Part shown: positions 45,739 to 55,019 of the stretch, piece after piece
Position numbering within the stretch: position 1 is the stretch's first letter
Layout: each line of letters opens with the position of its first letter
NCBI GenBank assembly: GCA_002928875.1
Contig: PERO01000012.1
Location: 108,549 to 172,548 of the forward strand
DNA: 64,000 bases
Reading direction: 5' to 3'
Source of the DNA: Methylobacterium sp.
GTDB lineage: Bacteria > Pseudomonadota > Alphaproteobacteria > Rhizobiales > Beijerinckiaceae
The notes under the pieces: generated by a model
Told to the model about the DNA's origin: nothing
The model's database searches: none
Seen by the model: the letters and a program-made list of their open reading frames with translations, nothing else
Translations under genes and position numbers: made by a program

Positions 45739-47205
45739 ATGGCGGGGCAATCCTCCGTGCCTGCGGGCACAGTTCTCGAAACCTTGGGTCATGGGCTTGC
45801 GGGTCTTGGCGGGCTCTTTGGCGCGCCGGCCTTGCGCATCGGCGTCACCGGGCTGAGCCGCGCGGGCAAGACCGTGTTCATCACCGGCCTCGTGCACGCT
45901 CTCGTTTCGGATGCGCGCATGCCGGGCTTTGCGGCGCGCGCCGAGGGGCGCATCCGTGGGGCGAAGCTGGTGCCGCACCCCGACGACGCCCTGCCGCGCT
46001 TCGCCTACGAGGATCACCTCGCGACGCTGACCGGCCCGGATCGCGACTGGCCGCATTCCACCCGGCAGATCTCGGCGTTGTCGGTGGAGCTTTCCTATCA
46101 GTCGCGCAAGGCCTGGCTCGGCGGGCTTGTCGGGCCGGCGGGCATCATCGGCACCGGGGCGTCGAGCCTGCGGCTCGACATCGTGGATTATCCCGGCGAA
46201 TGGCTGCTCGACCTGCCGCTTCTGGCGCAGGATTTCTGGAAATGGTCCGCCGATACGCTCGCCAAGGCGCGCAAGGGCGTGCGCGAGCCGTTATTCGCGC
46301 CCTATCGCGCGGCGCTCACCGAGATCGACCCGCGGGCGGAAGCGAGCGAGGCGACCGCCCGCCGCCTCGCGGCGATCTTCACCGAAGCGTTGCGCGCCTG
46401 CCGCGCCGAAGGGCGTGGCCTCTCGGCGCTGGCGCCCGGTCGATTCCTGATGCCCGGCGACCTCGAGGGCGCGCCGGCCTTGACCTTCGCGCCGCTGGAA
46501 TCCCTCGACGGCGAGCCACCCTCGGGCTCGCTCGCGGCGCTGATGCTGCGCCGGTTCGAGGCCTATAAGGCGAAGGTCGTGCGCCCCTTCTTCGTGGATC
46601 ACTTCGCCCGGCTCGATCGGCAGGTGGTGCTGGTCGATGTGCTCGGCGCGCTGAATGGCGGGCCGGAGGCCGTGGCCGATCTCGAACTGGCGCTCGCGGA
46701 TGTGCTCGCGGCCTTCCGCGTCGGCAGCAATTCGTTCCTGTCGAACCTTTTCAGCCCGCGCGCGAGCCGCGTGCTCTTCGCTGCCACGAAGGCCGATCAC
46801 CTCCACCACACGAGCCATGACCGCCTCGAGGCGATCCTGCGCATGATCGTGCGCCGCGCCTGGCACCGGGCGGAGGCCGCGGGGGCGGAGGTGGACGTCG
46901 CGGCCATCGCGGCGATCCGCGCCACGCGCGAGGTGAAGGTGGAGCGCAAGGGCGAGAGCCTCCCGGCCATCGCGGGCATTCCCATGCGCGGGGAGCGGCT
47001 GGGCGGCGAGACCTTCGATGGCGCGCGCGAGGTCGCCTTCTTTCCCGGCGATCTGCCGATGGAACCCGAGCGTGCCTTCTCGGGCGATCCCGTGCCGCTG
47101 AAATTCCTCGCCTTCCGCCCGCCGCTCGTGCGGTCGGGCGAGAGCCTGCCCGGCATTCGCCTCGATTCCGCGCTTCAAACGCTGATCGGGGAGGATCTCG
47201 CATGA
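45739..47205 (+). CDS. ycjX: YcjX-family ATP/GTP-binding protein
   Basis: P-loop protein of about 488 residues. The Walker A sequence is GVTGLSRAGKTVFITGL (near residue 35), unusual but typical of the YcjX family; LDIVDYPGEWLLDLPLL near 150 is its Walker B/switch region, and the C-terminal FLAFRPP is conserved. E. coli ycjX belongs to the phage-shock regulon and its function is obscure. The next gene, a ycjF homologue, overlaps by 4 bases (ATGA), the arrangement seen widely. An ATG 19 codons earlier is possible. Confidence 0.92.
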   Translation: MAGQSSVPAGTVLETLGHGLAGLGGLFGAPALRIGVTGLSRAGKTVFITGLVHALVSDARMPGFAARAEGRIRGAKLVPHPDDALPRFAYEDHLATLTGPDRDWPHSTRQISALSVELSYQSRKAWLGGLVGPAGIIGTGASSLRLDIVDYPGEWLLDLPLLAQDFWKWSADTLAKARKGVREPLFAPYRAALTEIDPRAEASEATARRLAAIFTEALRACRAEGRGLSALAPGRFLMPGDLEGAPALTFAPLESLDGEPPSGSLAALMLRRFEAYKAKVVRPFFVDHFARLDRQVVLVDVLGALNGGPEAVADLELALADVLAAFRVGSNSFLSNLFSPRASRVLFAATKADHLHHTSHDRLEAILRMIVRRAWHRAEAAGAEVDVAAIAAIRATREVKVERKGESLPAIAGIPMRGERLGGETFDGAREVAFFPGDLPMEPERAFSGDPVPLKFLAFRPPLVRSGESLPGIRLDSALQTLIGEDLA

Positions 47206-48197
47206 CGACAGCCAAGCCACGCGGTCCGGAGGTCTTCGCCCTCGAGGAAGAGCAGCGCGCTGCCACGATCCGCGAGGAAGCGGATTTCACGGCCGTGTCG
47301 GATGCCGCGCCCGCTCCCCTTGCGCCGAGGCGCGGAAGCTGGCTGACGCGCGCGTTCTGGAGCGCGCTCGGCCTCCTCGTCTCGCTGTTCCTGTTCGATG
47401 CGATCTGGTCGCTGCTCATCAGCCTGCAGCAGAAGAGCGTTGTCGCGGGGCAGGTGGGGCTCGCGCTCATCGCCGTCATCGGGCTCATCGCCCTGTTCTG
47501 GCTGCTGCGGGAAATCTTCGCGCTGCTGCGGCTGCAGGCAGTGAACGGGCTGCGGGAAGAGGCGCGCGCCGCGAGCCTCCAGCCGACGGACGCGACCGTG
47601 CGCGCGCTGACAGGCCGGCTCATGGCCTTCTACGCGAAGGATGCCACCACTGCTGCCGGCCGTGCCGAGATCGAGCGCAGCCTTTCGGAGATCCACGATC
47701 CCGAGACGCGCCTCGCCATTGCCGAGCGGGCACTTCTTGCCGCGAAGGACGCGACAGCCCGCGCGATGATCGCGGGCGCGGCCCAGCGCGTGTCGGTCGT
47801 CACGGCGGTATCGCCGCGCGCGCTCGTGGATGTCGCCTTCGTGCTGGCGCAGTCCGTGCTGCTGATCCGCCGTCTCTCGTCGCTTTATGGCGGGCGTGCC
47901 AGCGGCTTCGCGCTGCTGGGCCTCGTGCGGCGCGTCGGCGGGCATCTGCTGCTGACCGGCGGCATGGCGGCCGCCGAGCAGGTGCTGGGGCAGGTGATGG
48001 GCGCGGGACTTGCCGCGCGACTCTCGGCGAAATTCGGCGAGGGGCTCCTCAACGGCATCCTCACGGCGCGGATCGGGATCGCGGCGCTCGACGCCTGCCG
48101 GCCGATGGATTGTCGTGCCGTCCCGCCTGTTTTACTATCTGAGATTGTAAAACAGGTCATCGCACAAGAAAAGGTTGCGGAAAAACCTGCCGCGTGA
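47202..48197 (+). CDS. ycjF: YcjF-like membrane protein (DUF697 family)
   Basis: Inner-membrane protein of 331 residues encoded in overlap with ycjX. The N-terminal 45 residues are cytoplasmic; two spans follow (about 50-70 and 83-103), then a helical domain with further hydrophobic segments and ALVDVAFVLAQSVLLIRRLS, which is family-like. YcjX and YcjF probably act together; a role in membrane stress is suggested only by the E. coli phage-shock context. The end of the gene is A+T-richer than the rest. Confidence 0.88.
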   Translation: MTTAKPRGPEVFALEEEQRAATIREEADFTAVSDAAPAPLAPRRGSWLTRAFWSALGLLVSLFLFDAIWSLLISLQQKSVVAGQVGLALIAVIGLIALFWLLREIFALLRLQAVNGLREEARAASLQPTDATVRALTGRLMAFYAKDATTAAGRAEIERSLSEIHDPETRLAIAERALLAAKDATARAMIAGAAQRVSVVTAVSPRALVDVAFVLAQSVLLIRRLSSLYGGRASGFALLGLVRRVGGHLLLTGGMAAAEQVLGQVMGAGLAARLSAKFGEGLLNGILTARIGIAALDACRPMDCRAVPPVLLSEIVKQVIAQEKVAEKPAA

Positions 48198-48277
48198 CGC
48201 GACCATCCGGCCAATTGTTCCAGCAATTTACAGTTGTATATCCCTCTATCTCCTTGAAATGACTTGGGCCAATGCTC

Positions 48278-48292
48278 TGGCACGCGCCTTGC
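48278..48292 (+). promoter_or_regulatory. Sigma-54 promoter of the first flgE
   Basis: TGGCACGCGCCTTGC matches the -24/-12 consensus TGGCACG-N4-TTGC at every defined position. It lies 91 bases before the flgE start in the intergenic region. Sigma-54 control of hook genes is well known in alphaproteobacteria such as Caulobacter. Confidence 0.7.
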
Positions 48293-48382
48293 CAACCTGA
48301 TCGGCAGGCCGGGGTCTGGTCAGGTTGTGCGTCGTGACCCTCGCCACATGTTTTTTCTTGTGAGCGATCGAGGTTCGCGTCC

Positions 48383-49732
48383 ATGGGTATCTTCGGTGCA
48401 ATGACCACGGCGATCTCGGGCCTTTCGGCTCAGAGCTTCGCCCTTGAAAACATCTCGGGCAACATTGCGAACTCGCGCACGACCGGCTTCAAGCGGGTCG
48501 ACACGTCGTTCGCGGATCTCGTGCCCGATCTTCCGCCCAAGCGGGAGCGTTCCGGCAGCGTCGGCGCGTTCAGCCGCAACACGGCGACCGTCGAGGGCGA
48601 CATCCAGTCGAGCCAGATCGGCACGCATGTCGCGATTTCCGGCGAAGGCTTCTTCGCCGTCCGCGAACGCACCGGCGACGTGGCGGGCCAGCCCGTCTTC
48701 GCCGGCGCCGAACTCTACACCCGCCGCGGCGATTTCGAACTCGACCGCAACGGCTATCTCGTCAACGGCACGGGCTATTACCTCATGGGTTACCCCGTGA
48801 ACCCGACCAACGGCGCGGTGACGGGCTCGGCCACGCAGGTTCTGCGCATCTCGCCGAACAACCTGCCGGCCCGCGCCACGAGCGAGATCGAATACAACGT
48901 CAACCTGCCGAAATATCCGCTGACCAACAACGCCGACCCGACGGTGGCGGGCTCGGAACTGCTGACCGGCGCGCTCTACACCGGCGCCACGGTCAACGCC
49001 GTTGACGAGAACGGTTTCCTCGATCGCACGATCGCGGGCCAGTCGGTGACGGTCTATGACGCGGCCGGTTCGCCGGTGAACGTGCAGATGCGCTGGGGCA
49101 AGACCTCCAACGCGGCACCGGAGACCTGGAGCGCCTATTACCTCTCCAACTCCACGGCCACCGGCGCGACCCCGAAATGGACGCAGATCTCGAACGCGGT
49201 GCAGTTCAACGCCTCCGGCCAGCTCACCGCCCCGGCCGGCGGCATCATCGGCGCCTTCGCCTTCACGGTGGATGGCGTGACGACCCCCGCCATCGACATC
49301 AATTTCGGCACGACCGGGCTCACCCAGTTCGCCGATCCGAACGGCCAGCTGGTGCCGAACCGCATCAGCCAGGACGGTTATCCGACCGGCACCTTCCAGC
49401 GCGTGCAGGTGGGTGAGGGCGGTCGCGTGATGGGCTCCTACTCGAACGGCCAGACCGTGCCGCTCGCGCAGATCCCGCTGGTGCAGTTCCCGGCCGACAA
49501 CCTGCTGAAGCGCCGCGATGGCGGCGTGTTCGAGCAGACCCTCGAGAGCGGCCAGCCGCTGCTCGTCGATGGCGGGCGGAACATTCTCGGCGGTTCGCTC
49601 GAGGGTTCCAACTCCGACATCGCCGACGAATTCTCGAAGATGATCATCACGCAGCAGGCCTACTCGGCCAATACCCGCGTGGTCTCCACCGCGCAGACCA
49701 TGCTGCAGGACGTCATCAACATCATCCGCTGA
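48383..49732 (+). CDS. flgE: Flagellar hook protein, copy 1
   Basis: Structural protein of the flagellar hook, 449 residues, exported through the flagellar type III system. The N-terminal D0 rod helix (SGLSAQSFALENISGNIANS) and TGFKRVDTSF are diagnostic, as is the C-terminal DIADEFSKMIITQQAYSANT with the final amphipathic helix. The middle 300 residues form the variable surface domains. A second gene of exactly the same length follows 325 bases downstream; 47 of the first 51 residues are identical between them. A consensus sigma-54 site lies upstream. Confidence 0.93.
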   Translation: MGIFGAMTTAISGLSAQSFALENISGNIANSRTTGFKRVDTSFADLVPDLPPKRERSGSVGAFSRNTATVEGDIQSSQIGTHVAISGEGFFAVRERTGDVAGQPVFAGAELYTRRGDFELDRNGYLVNGTGYYLMGYPVNPTNGAVTGSATQVLRISPNNLPARATSEIEYNVNLPKYPLTNNADPTVAGSELLTGALYTGATVNAVDENGFLDRTIAGQSVTVYDAAGSPVNVQMRWGKTSNAAPETWSAYYLSNSTATGATPKWTQISNAVQFNASGQLTAPAGGIIGAFAFTVDGVTTPAIDINFGTTGLTQFADPNGQLVPNRISQDGYPTGTFQRVQVGEGGRVMGSYSNGQTVPLAQIPLVQFPADNLLKRRDGGVFEQTLESGQPLLVDGGRNILGGSLEGSNSDIADEFSKMIITQQAYSANTRVVSTAQTMLQDVINIIR

Positions 49733-49918
49733 GCAGGAAGGCTGGCGCGTTGAGCCAGAGTGTCAAACCATGATCCCCGTTCGGGACCGACAGCATCACC
49801 TGAAGACCGGCGAGGCGCCAAGCCGCCCCGCCGGCCTTCCGGCGCGTCGGTCCCGGCGCGGCAGAATTTGCCGCTCGCCCGGCAGAAGCGTTCGGCCTGG
49901 CCGGCGCCCTCGCAGGCT

Positions 49919-49972
49919 ACACAATCAAAAGTTGTGTAAAATCAAAGTCTACAATCTTGGCATGAATTCTGC
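49919..49972 (+). promoter_or_regulatory. Sigma-54-like promoter and inverted repeat before the second flgE
   Basis: TGGCATGAATTCTGC at 49958-49972 keeps both invariant GG and GC at the right spacing and differs from the sigma-54 consensus at two positions. Just upstream, ACACAA (49919-49924) and TTGTGT (49932-49937) form an inverted repeat that could be an activator site. The rest of the 325-base gap after the first flgE is G+C-rich with no gene that I can see. Confidence 0.45.
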
Positions 49973-50057
49973 GTTCGAGCCGGCAGCGCCCGGTCCGCTT
50001 GCAGAAGGCTTCGTCGACCGGGGGCTTGTCCAGTCCCTGAATGACGAGGTTTCTGCC

Positions 50058-51407
50058 ATGGGTATCTTCGGAGCATTGACGACGGCCGTTTCCGGCATGT
50101 CCGCCCAGAGTTTCGCGCTCGAGAACATCTCGGGCAACATCGCCAATTCCCGCACCACCGGCTTCAAGCGGGTCGACACGTCCTTTGCGACTTTGGTGCC
50201 GGATCTTCCCACCGGCCGCGAGGTCGCGGGCTCGGTGAACGCCTATAGCCGCAACGCCGTTTCGAAGCAGGGTGACGTGCTCTCGAGCGTCATCACGACG
50301 AACATGGCGATTTCCGGCGAGGGCATGTTCACGGTGAAGCAGCGCACCTCCATCTCGGATGGCGTTCCCGTCTTCGGTGGCCAGAATTTCTTCTCCCGCC
50401 GCGGCGATTTCGATGTCGACCGCAACGGCTATCTCGTCAACGGCTCGGGCTATTACCTGATGGGCTACCCGGTCGATCCCGTGACGGCGTCGCCCACCGG
50501 CTCGGCCCTGCAGGTCATCCGCGTCTCGAACGACAACCTGCCGGCGCGCGCGACGACGGAGATCGTCTATCGCGGCAACCTGCCGCGCTATCCGCAGACC
50601 GCGCTCGCCGATCCCACTGCCCCCGGCTCGGAACTGCTGACGGGTGCCGGCTATACCGGCGCGACCATTGCCGCGAGCGACGAGCCGGGCTTCCTCAACC
50701 GCACCATCTCGGGCCAGGCGGTGACGCTCTACAACGCGGTCGGCACGCCGATCGACGTGCAGATCCGCTGGGGCAAGACCGCCAACACGGCGGGTGCGGA
50801 AACCTGGTCGGCCTATTACCTCAGCGATTCCGGTGCGACCGGTGCGACCGCCAAATGGACGCGCCTCGCCTCGGCCGTGACCTTCGACAGCAACGGCCGG
50901 ATGACGGCTCCCGCTTCCGGCGCGGTCTCCACGAGCTTCACGGTCGACGGTTCGACGAGCGGCCCGATCGAACTCGTGTTCGGCGCGACCGGCCTCACCC
51001 AGTTCGCCGATTCCAACGGCACGCTGAACATCAACACGCTTGCCCAGGATGGCTATCCCTCCGGCACCCGCACCAATGTCGAGATCGGCGAGGGTGGCCG
51101 GGTGATGGGCATCTACTCGAACGGCCAGACCGTGGCGCTGGCGCAGGTGCCGCTGGCGCAATTCGCCTCCGACAACCTGCTCAAGCGCAAGGATGGCGGG
51201 GTGTTCGAGGAGACGCTGGAAAGTGGCGAGCCGATCTATGTCGATGCGGGCCGCAACCTGATCGGCGGGTCTCTCGAAGGCTCGAACGCGGATATCGCGG
51301 ATGAATTCTCGAAGATGATCGTCACGCAGCAGGCCTATTCGGCCAACACGCGGATCATCACCACGGCGCAACAGATGCTGCAGGACACGATCAACATCGT
51401 CCGGTAG
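50058..51407 (+). CDS. flgE: Flagellar hook protein, copy 2
   Basis: Second hook protein gene, also 449 residues. It shares the D0 segments (SAQSFALENISGNIANSRTT; DEFSKMIVTQQAYSANTR) with the first copy, while the central domains have drifted in many positions, for instance around residues 60-110 and 180-300. The ATG at 50058 has GAGG 9 bases upstream; the frame is open to 49770, but homology starts here. flgK follows 41 bases downstream, so this copy heads the flgE-flgK-flgL operon. Which copy makes the main hook cannot be told from sequence. Confidence 0.92.
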   Translation: MGIFGALTTAVSGMSAQSFALENISGNIANSRTTGFKRVDTSFATLVPDLPTGREVAGSVNAYSRNAVSKQGDVLSSVITTNMAISGEGMFTVKQRTSISDGVPVFGGQNFFSRRGDFDVDRNGYLVNGSGYYLMGYPVDPVTASPTGSALQVIRVSNDNLPARATTEIVYRGNLPRYPQTALADPTAPGSELLTGAGYTGATIAASDEPGFLNRTISGQAVTLYNAVGTPIDVQIRWGKTANTAGAETWSAYYLSDSGATGATAKWTRLASAVTFDSNGRMTAPASGAVSTSFTVDGSTSGPIELVFGATGLTQFADSNGTLNINTLAQDGYPSGTRTNVEIGEGGRVMGIYSNGQTVALAQVPLAQFASDNLLKRKDGGVFEETLESGEPIYVDAGRNLIGGSLEGSNADIADEFSKMIVTQQAYSANTRIITTAQQMLQDTINIVR

Positions 51408-51448
51408 CGGCTTCACCCCGGCCGGACGGCCGGGCACAGGAGGGTCAC

Positions 51449-53329
51449 ATGGGTCTGCTTTCCGCGCTCTCGAATGCGGTGTCGGGGCTGACGATCAATC
51501 AGTCGCAGATGGACATCGTCTCGCGAAACGTCGCCAATGCCAACACGGTGGGTTACAACCGCCGTGTCCTGCGCACGCAGGAAACCAGCGCCACCGGCAT
51601 CACGGCCGGCGCGGTGAAGGAAATCGGCGTCGACCGCATCCTCGACAACCTCCTGCAGAAGCAGTTGCGCACCGAAGCCTCGGGCGGCGGCTATTCGGCG
51701 ACGCGCGCGGATTATCTCTCGCGCATCGACTCGATGTTCGGCCAGCCCGGCAGCGCCATCGGCATCAACCAGATCTTCGCCGATTTCTCGACCGCGATGC
51801 AGCAGCTCGCGGCCGATCCGGCTTCGCCCACCACCCGCCAGGAGGTCCTCGCGAAGGCGCAGAGCCTCGCCTCGGGCATCACCTCGCTGTCGAGCAACGT
51901 GCAGGCCATGCGCGCGGAGATCGAGGCGCGGATCGCCAACGATGCGCAGAAGGTCAATGGCCTGCTCGAAGGCATCGAGAAGACCACGAAGCGTCTCAAC
52001 GAAGTCTTCGACGATGCGACCCGGCAGGGCCTGCTCGACGAGCGCGACCGCTACATCGATGACCTGTCGAATTATTTCGACCTGCGCACCTTCGACAACG
52101 GCACGGGCAACTTCAACATCTATACCTCGTCCGGCGGCCCGCTCTTCATCGAGGGGCGCAGCCTGCGCGTGCAGTTCGACGGCCGCTTCGCGGTTTCCGC
52201 CAACAGCCTCTACAATCAGGATCCGAACCTCTCGACCCTCGGCCGCCTGGTGATGTCCGATCCCATCGGCAGCCAGATCGACCTGACCCGCAACGGGCTC
52301 GTGAATTCCGGCAGCATGGCCGCGCTCTTCGATCTGCGCGACCGGGTGCTCGTGGAGACCCAGGCGCATCTCGACGAATTCGCGGCTGCCGTCACCACCT
52401 CGCTCGGCGACCGCACGATCAACGGCACGGCGGCGACCGTCGGTGCCCAGCAGGGCTTCAATCTGGATCTCAGCGCCCTGCAGAGCGGCAACGTCATCAC
52501 GCTGGAATACACGGTCCAGCCGGCGGGCACGCGCCAGAAGGTGTCGTTCATCGCGGTGAACAATCCCGGCGCGCTGCCGCTGCCGGCCGGGGCGACGGCC
52601 GACCCGAACGACACGGAAGTCGGCATCGATTTCTCCGGCGGCCTCCCCGCCGCGATCACGGCGATCGGCACGGCACTTGGCGCGCCCTTCACCGTGAACG
52701 ATCTCGGCGCGGGCGTCGCGCAGATCCTCGATGACGGCGCCGGCAACACGCGCGACATCAACGCCCTGTCCGCACGGGCCACCGTGACGACGCTGACCGA
52801 CCAGGGCCTCTCGATCCCGCTTTTCGTGGACGGGAATTCCGGTTCGCAGCTCTATACCGGCTCCTTCGACAGCGGCTCGCAGAAGCGCGGCTTCTCGACC
52901 GGCATCCGGGTGAACCCGGCGCTCCTGGCCGATCCCAGCCGTCTCGTCGTCTACCAGACCGCGCCGACGACCACCTCGAGCGGCGATCCTGCCCGCCCGA
53001 GCTTCCTGCGCGACCAGCTGCAGAGCTGGGAAACCGACTTCACCCCCGCCATCGCGCTGACCGGCTCGACGGCGATCTATCGCGGCACGGCCAGCCAGTT
53101 CCTCGATCGCGTGATCGCGGCGCAGACGCAGGCCTCGAGCAACGCCACCGCTTTGGCCGAGGGGCAGGAGGTCGTCCTCTCCACCTTGCGCGAACGCTCG
53201 GCGGCGATCTCCGGGGTCGATTCCGACAAGGAACTCGCCGATCTCATCGAGATCCAGAACATCTACGCCGCGAATGCCCGCATCGTCTCGACCGTTCGTG
53301 ACATGTTTGACGCCCTGTTGAGGATCTGA
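51449..53329 (+). CDS. flgK: Flagellar hook-associated protein 1
   Basis: Hook-filament junction protein, 626 residues. The N-terminal rod helix GLTINQSQMDIVSRNVANAN and the C-terminal LADLIEIQNIYAANARIVST are typical of FlgK and close the axial coiled coil. The region around residues 170-330 contains the conserved DERDRYIDDLSNYFDL. The middle is a large surface domain. AGGAGGGTCAC precedes the ATG, and flgL begins 2 bases after the stop. Confidence 0.94.
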   Translation: MGLLSALSNAVSGLTINQSQMDIVSRNVANANTVGYNRRVLRTQETSATGITAGAVKEIGVDRILDNLLQKQLRTEASGGGYSATRADYLSRIDSMFGQPGSAIGINQIFADFSTAMQQLAADPASPTTRQEVLAKAQSLASGITSLSSNVQAMRAEIEARIANDAQKVNGLLEGIEKTTKRLNEVFDDATRQGLLDERDRYIDDLSNYFDLRTFDNGTGNFNIYTSSGGPLFIEGRSLRVQFDGRFAVSANSLYNQDPNLSTLGRLVMSDPIGSQIDLTRNGLVNSGSMAALFDLRDRVLVETQAHLDEFAAAVTTSLGDRTINGTAATVGAQQGFNLDLSALQSGNVITLEYTVQPAGTRQKVSFIAVNNPGALPLPAGATADPNDTEVGIDFSGGLPAAITAIGTALGAPFTVNDLGAGVAQILDDGAGNTRDINALSARATVTTLTDQGLSIPLFVDGNSGSQLYTGSFDSGSQKRGFSTGIRVNPALLADPSRLVVYQTAPTTTSSGDPARPSFLRDQLQSWETDFTPAIALTGSTAIYRGTASQFLDRVIAAQTQASSNATALAEGQEVVLSTLRERSAAISGVDSDKELADLIEIQNIYAANARIVSTVRDMFDALLRI

Positions 53330-53331
53330 TC

Positions 53332-54861
53332 ATGTACATTCCCAATACGATGTTCCCCTTCGCCAGCGGCACCCTGCAGAGCCGCCAGTATTCGCGCCTT
53401 CTGGTGCAGATGCGCAGCCAGCTCGACGATCTGCAGGTGCAGATCTCCAGCGGCAAGAAATCCCAGACCTTCGGCGGCCTGGGCGACATGCGCGTGAGCT
53501 CGCTGACCTTCCGGAACCAGACCGGCGTGACGGATGGCTATTCGAACGTCATCGATCTCAGCGAGATCCGCCTCAAGATCATGGATCAGAGCACGAACGA
53601 GTTGCGCACGCTGGTCGACGGCGCGCGTGGTTCGATGCTGCGCACCCGCGGCACCGGCGGCTTCCCGGAAATCACCGCCGCGGTGAAGCAGGTGCAGGCG
53701 CAGTTCGAGCAGATGGTGACCTCGCTCAACGCCCAGCACGAGGGGCTCTATCTTTATTCGGGCCGCACCCGCGATGTTCGCCCGGTGGTGGATGCCAACA
53801 CGCTGATGTGGGGCGATGGCACCAATGCCGGCTTGCGCCAGGTGATCGACGAGCGCCGGCAGGCCGATCTCGGCACCACCGGCTTCGGCCGCATGACGAC
53901 GGCTTTGGCCGGCAACAACGTGACGCTGGCCGAGGACGCGGCAGGCAACCCCTTCGGCATCAAGCTCGTCGCGGGTTCGGTCGGCGGCAGCATGTCGAAC
54001 GTCACGGTCACCGGCCCGGCTGGCGCCCCGCCCCAGATCGACTTCAACTTCACCGGCCTGCCGCTGAACGGCGAGCGCATCAGCTTCTCGGTGACGTTGC
54101 CCGACGGCAAGACCATGAATCTCGGCTTCGCCGCCAATCAGGCCGGCACCGCGGATGACACGGTCTTCACCATCGGCGCGACGCCGGCGGCAACCGCCGC
54201 GAACCTGCAGGCGGCGATCAATTCGCGGCTCACCTCGATCGGCCAGGGCGAACTGCGCTCGGCCTCGGCGCTCGTCGCGGCGCGGCAGTTCTTCGCCGGT
54301 TCGACCAACAACCCGGTGCAGCGCGTCGCGGGCCCGCCCTTCAACACCTCGACCGCCTATGCCGCGGTGGGAACGCGCCCGACGGTCATCTGGTACAGGG
54401 GCGATGACGACGCCACCGTCAATGCCCGCGACACCCAGCGCGCCGAGATCGACACGGGTACGACCGTCAGCCTCGGGGCGCGGGCCAACGAAACCGCCCT
54501 GCGCGATTCCATGGTGGCGCTCGGGATGTTCCTCGCGGAAGATTATCCGCCGGGCTTCGCCTCTACCCAGGACCGGTTCGACGCGGCCTCGAGCCGCGCG
54601 ATCGAGGTGATGAACACCACGGGCGGCCCCAACGCCATTCTCGAGATGAACGGCGATTTCGGCCGTGCCGGCGCGCTGGTGGAAAGCGCCAAGACACGCC
54701 ACGAGGACCGCAAGGTGTTCCTCAGCTCGGTGCTCTCCTCGATCGAGAACACCAACAAGGAAGAGGCGATCCTGCAGCTGAATTCGCTGCAGACCACGCT
54801 GGAAGCGAGCTACACCGTGACCTCGCGGCTCTCGCAGCTCAAGCTGGTGAACTTCCTCTGA
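53332..54861 (+). CDS. flgL: Flagellar hook-associated protein 3 (flagellin-like)
   Basis: Second junction protein of the hook-filament, 509 residues, clearly longer than enteric FlgL (about 317). The N-terminal helix LLVQMRSQLDDLQVQISSGK and C-terminal TLEASYTVTSRLSQLKLVNFL carry the flagellin-type D0/D1 domains. The extra length lies in the centre (about residues 150-400), beta-rich with Gly, Asn and Thr, as an expanded surface domain. It is translationally coupled to flgK and followed by a strong terminator. Confidence 0.9.
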   Translation: MYIPNTMFPFASGTLQSRQYSRLLVQMRSQLDDLQVQISSGKKSQTFGGLGDMRVSSLTFRNQTGVTDGYSNVIDLSEIRLKIMDQSTNELRTLVDGARGSMLRTRGTGGFPEITAAVKQVQAQFEQMVTSLNAQHEGLYLYSGRTRDVRPVVDANTLMWGDGTNAGLRQVIDERRQADLGTTGFGRMTTALAGNNVTLAEDAAGNPFGIKLVAGSVGGSMSNVTVTGPAGAPPQIDFNFTGLPLNGERISFSVTLPDGKTMNLGFAANQAGTADDTVFTIGATPAATAANLQAAINSRLTSIGQGELRSASALVAARQFFAGSTNNPVQRVAGPPFNTSTAYAAVGTRPTVIWYRGDDDATVNARDTQRAEIDTGTTVSLGARANETALRDSMVALGMFLAEDYPPGFASTQDRFDAASSRAIEVMNTTGGPNAILEMNGDFGRAGALVESAKTRHEDRKVFLSSVLSSIENTNKEEAILQLNSLQTTLEASYTVTSRLSQLKLVNFL

Positions 54862-54893
54862 CAGGACCGGGCTGACATTCCCGGAATGTCGGC

Positions 54894-54920
54894 AAGGGCG
54901 CCTCCGGGCGCCCTTTTTTT
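54894..54920 (+). terminator. Terminator of the flgE-flgK-flgL operon
   Basis: AAGGGCGCC pairs with GGCGCCCTT over a 4-base loop and runs into seven T. Confidence 0.88.
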
Positions 54921-54958
54921 CTGCCGAGGCCCTTGGCCGGAACAGCCCACGGGAACGC

Positions 54959-54983
54959 AAAAAGGCGCCCGCGAGGGCGCCTT
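54959..54983 (-). terminator. Terminator of the flbT-flaF transcript
   Basis: AAGGCGCCC and GGGCGCCTT form a 9-bp stem over GCGA; on the minus strand it is followed by five T. It lies just past the flaF stop. Confidence 0.8.
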
Positions 54984-55019
54984 GCAAGCCGTTCCGAAAG
55001 AGGTTTGGCCGCGGCCGTC

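Noticed and set aside
49770..50057. 96-codon N-terminal extension of the second flgE, or a separate gene in the gap
   Set aside because: Hook proteins start at the D0 helix encoded from 50058, and the first copy has exactly the same length from its own ATG; the extension also crosses the sigma-54-like site.
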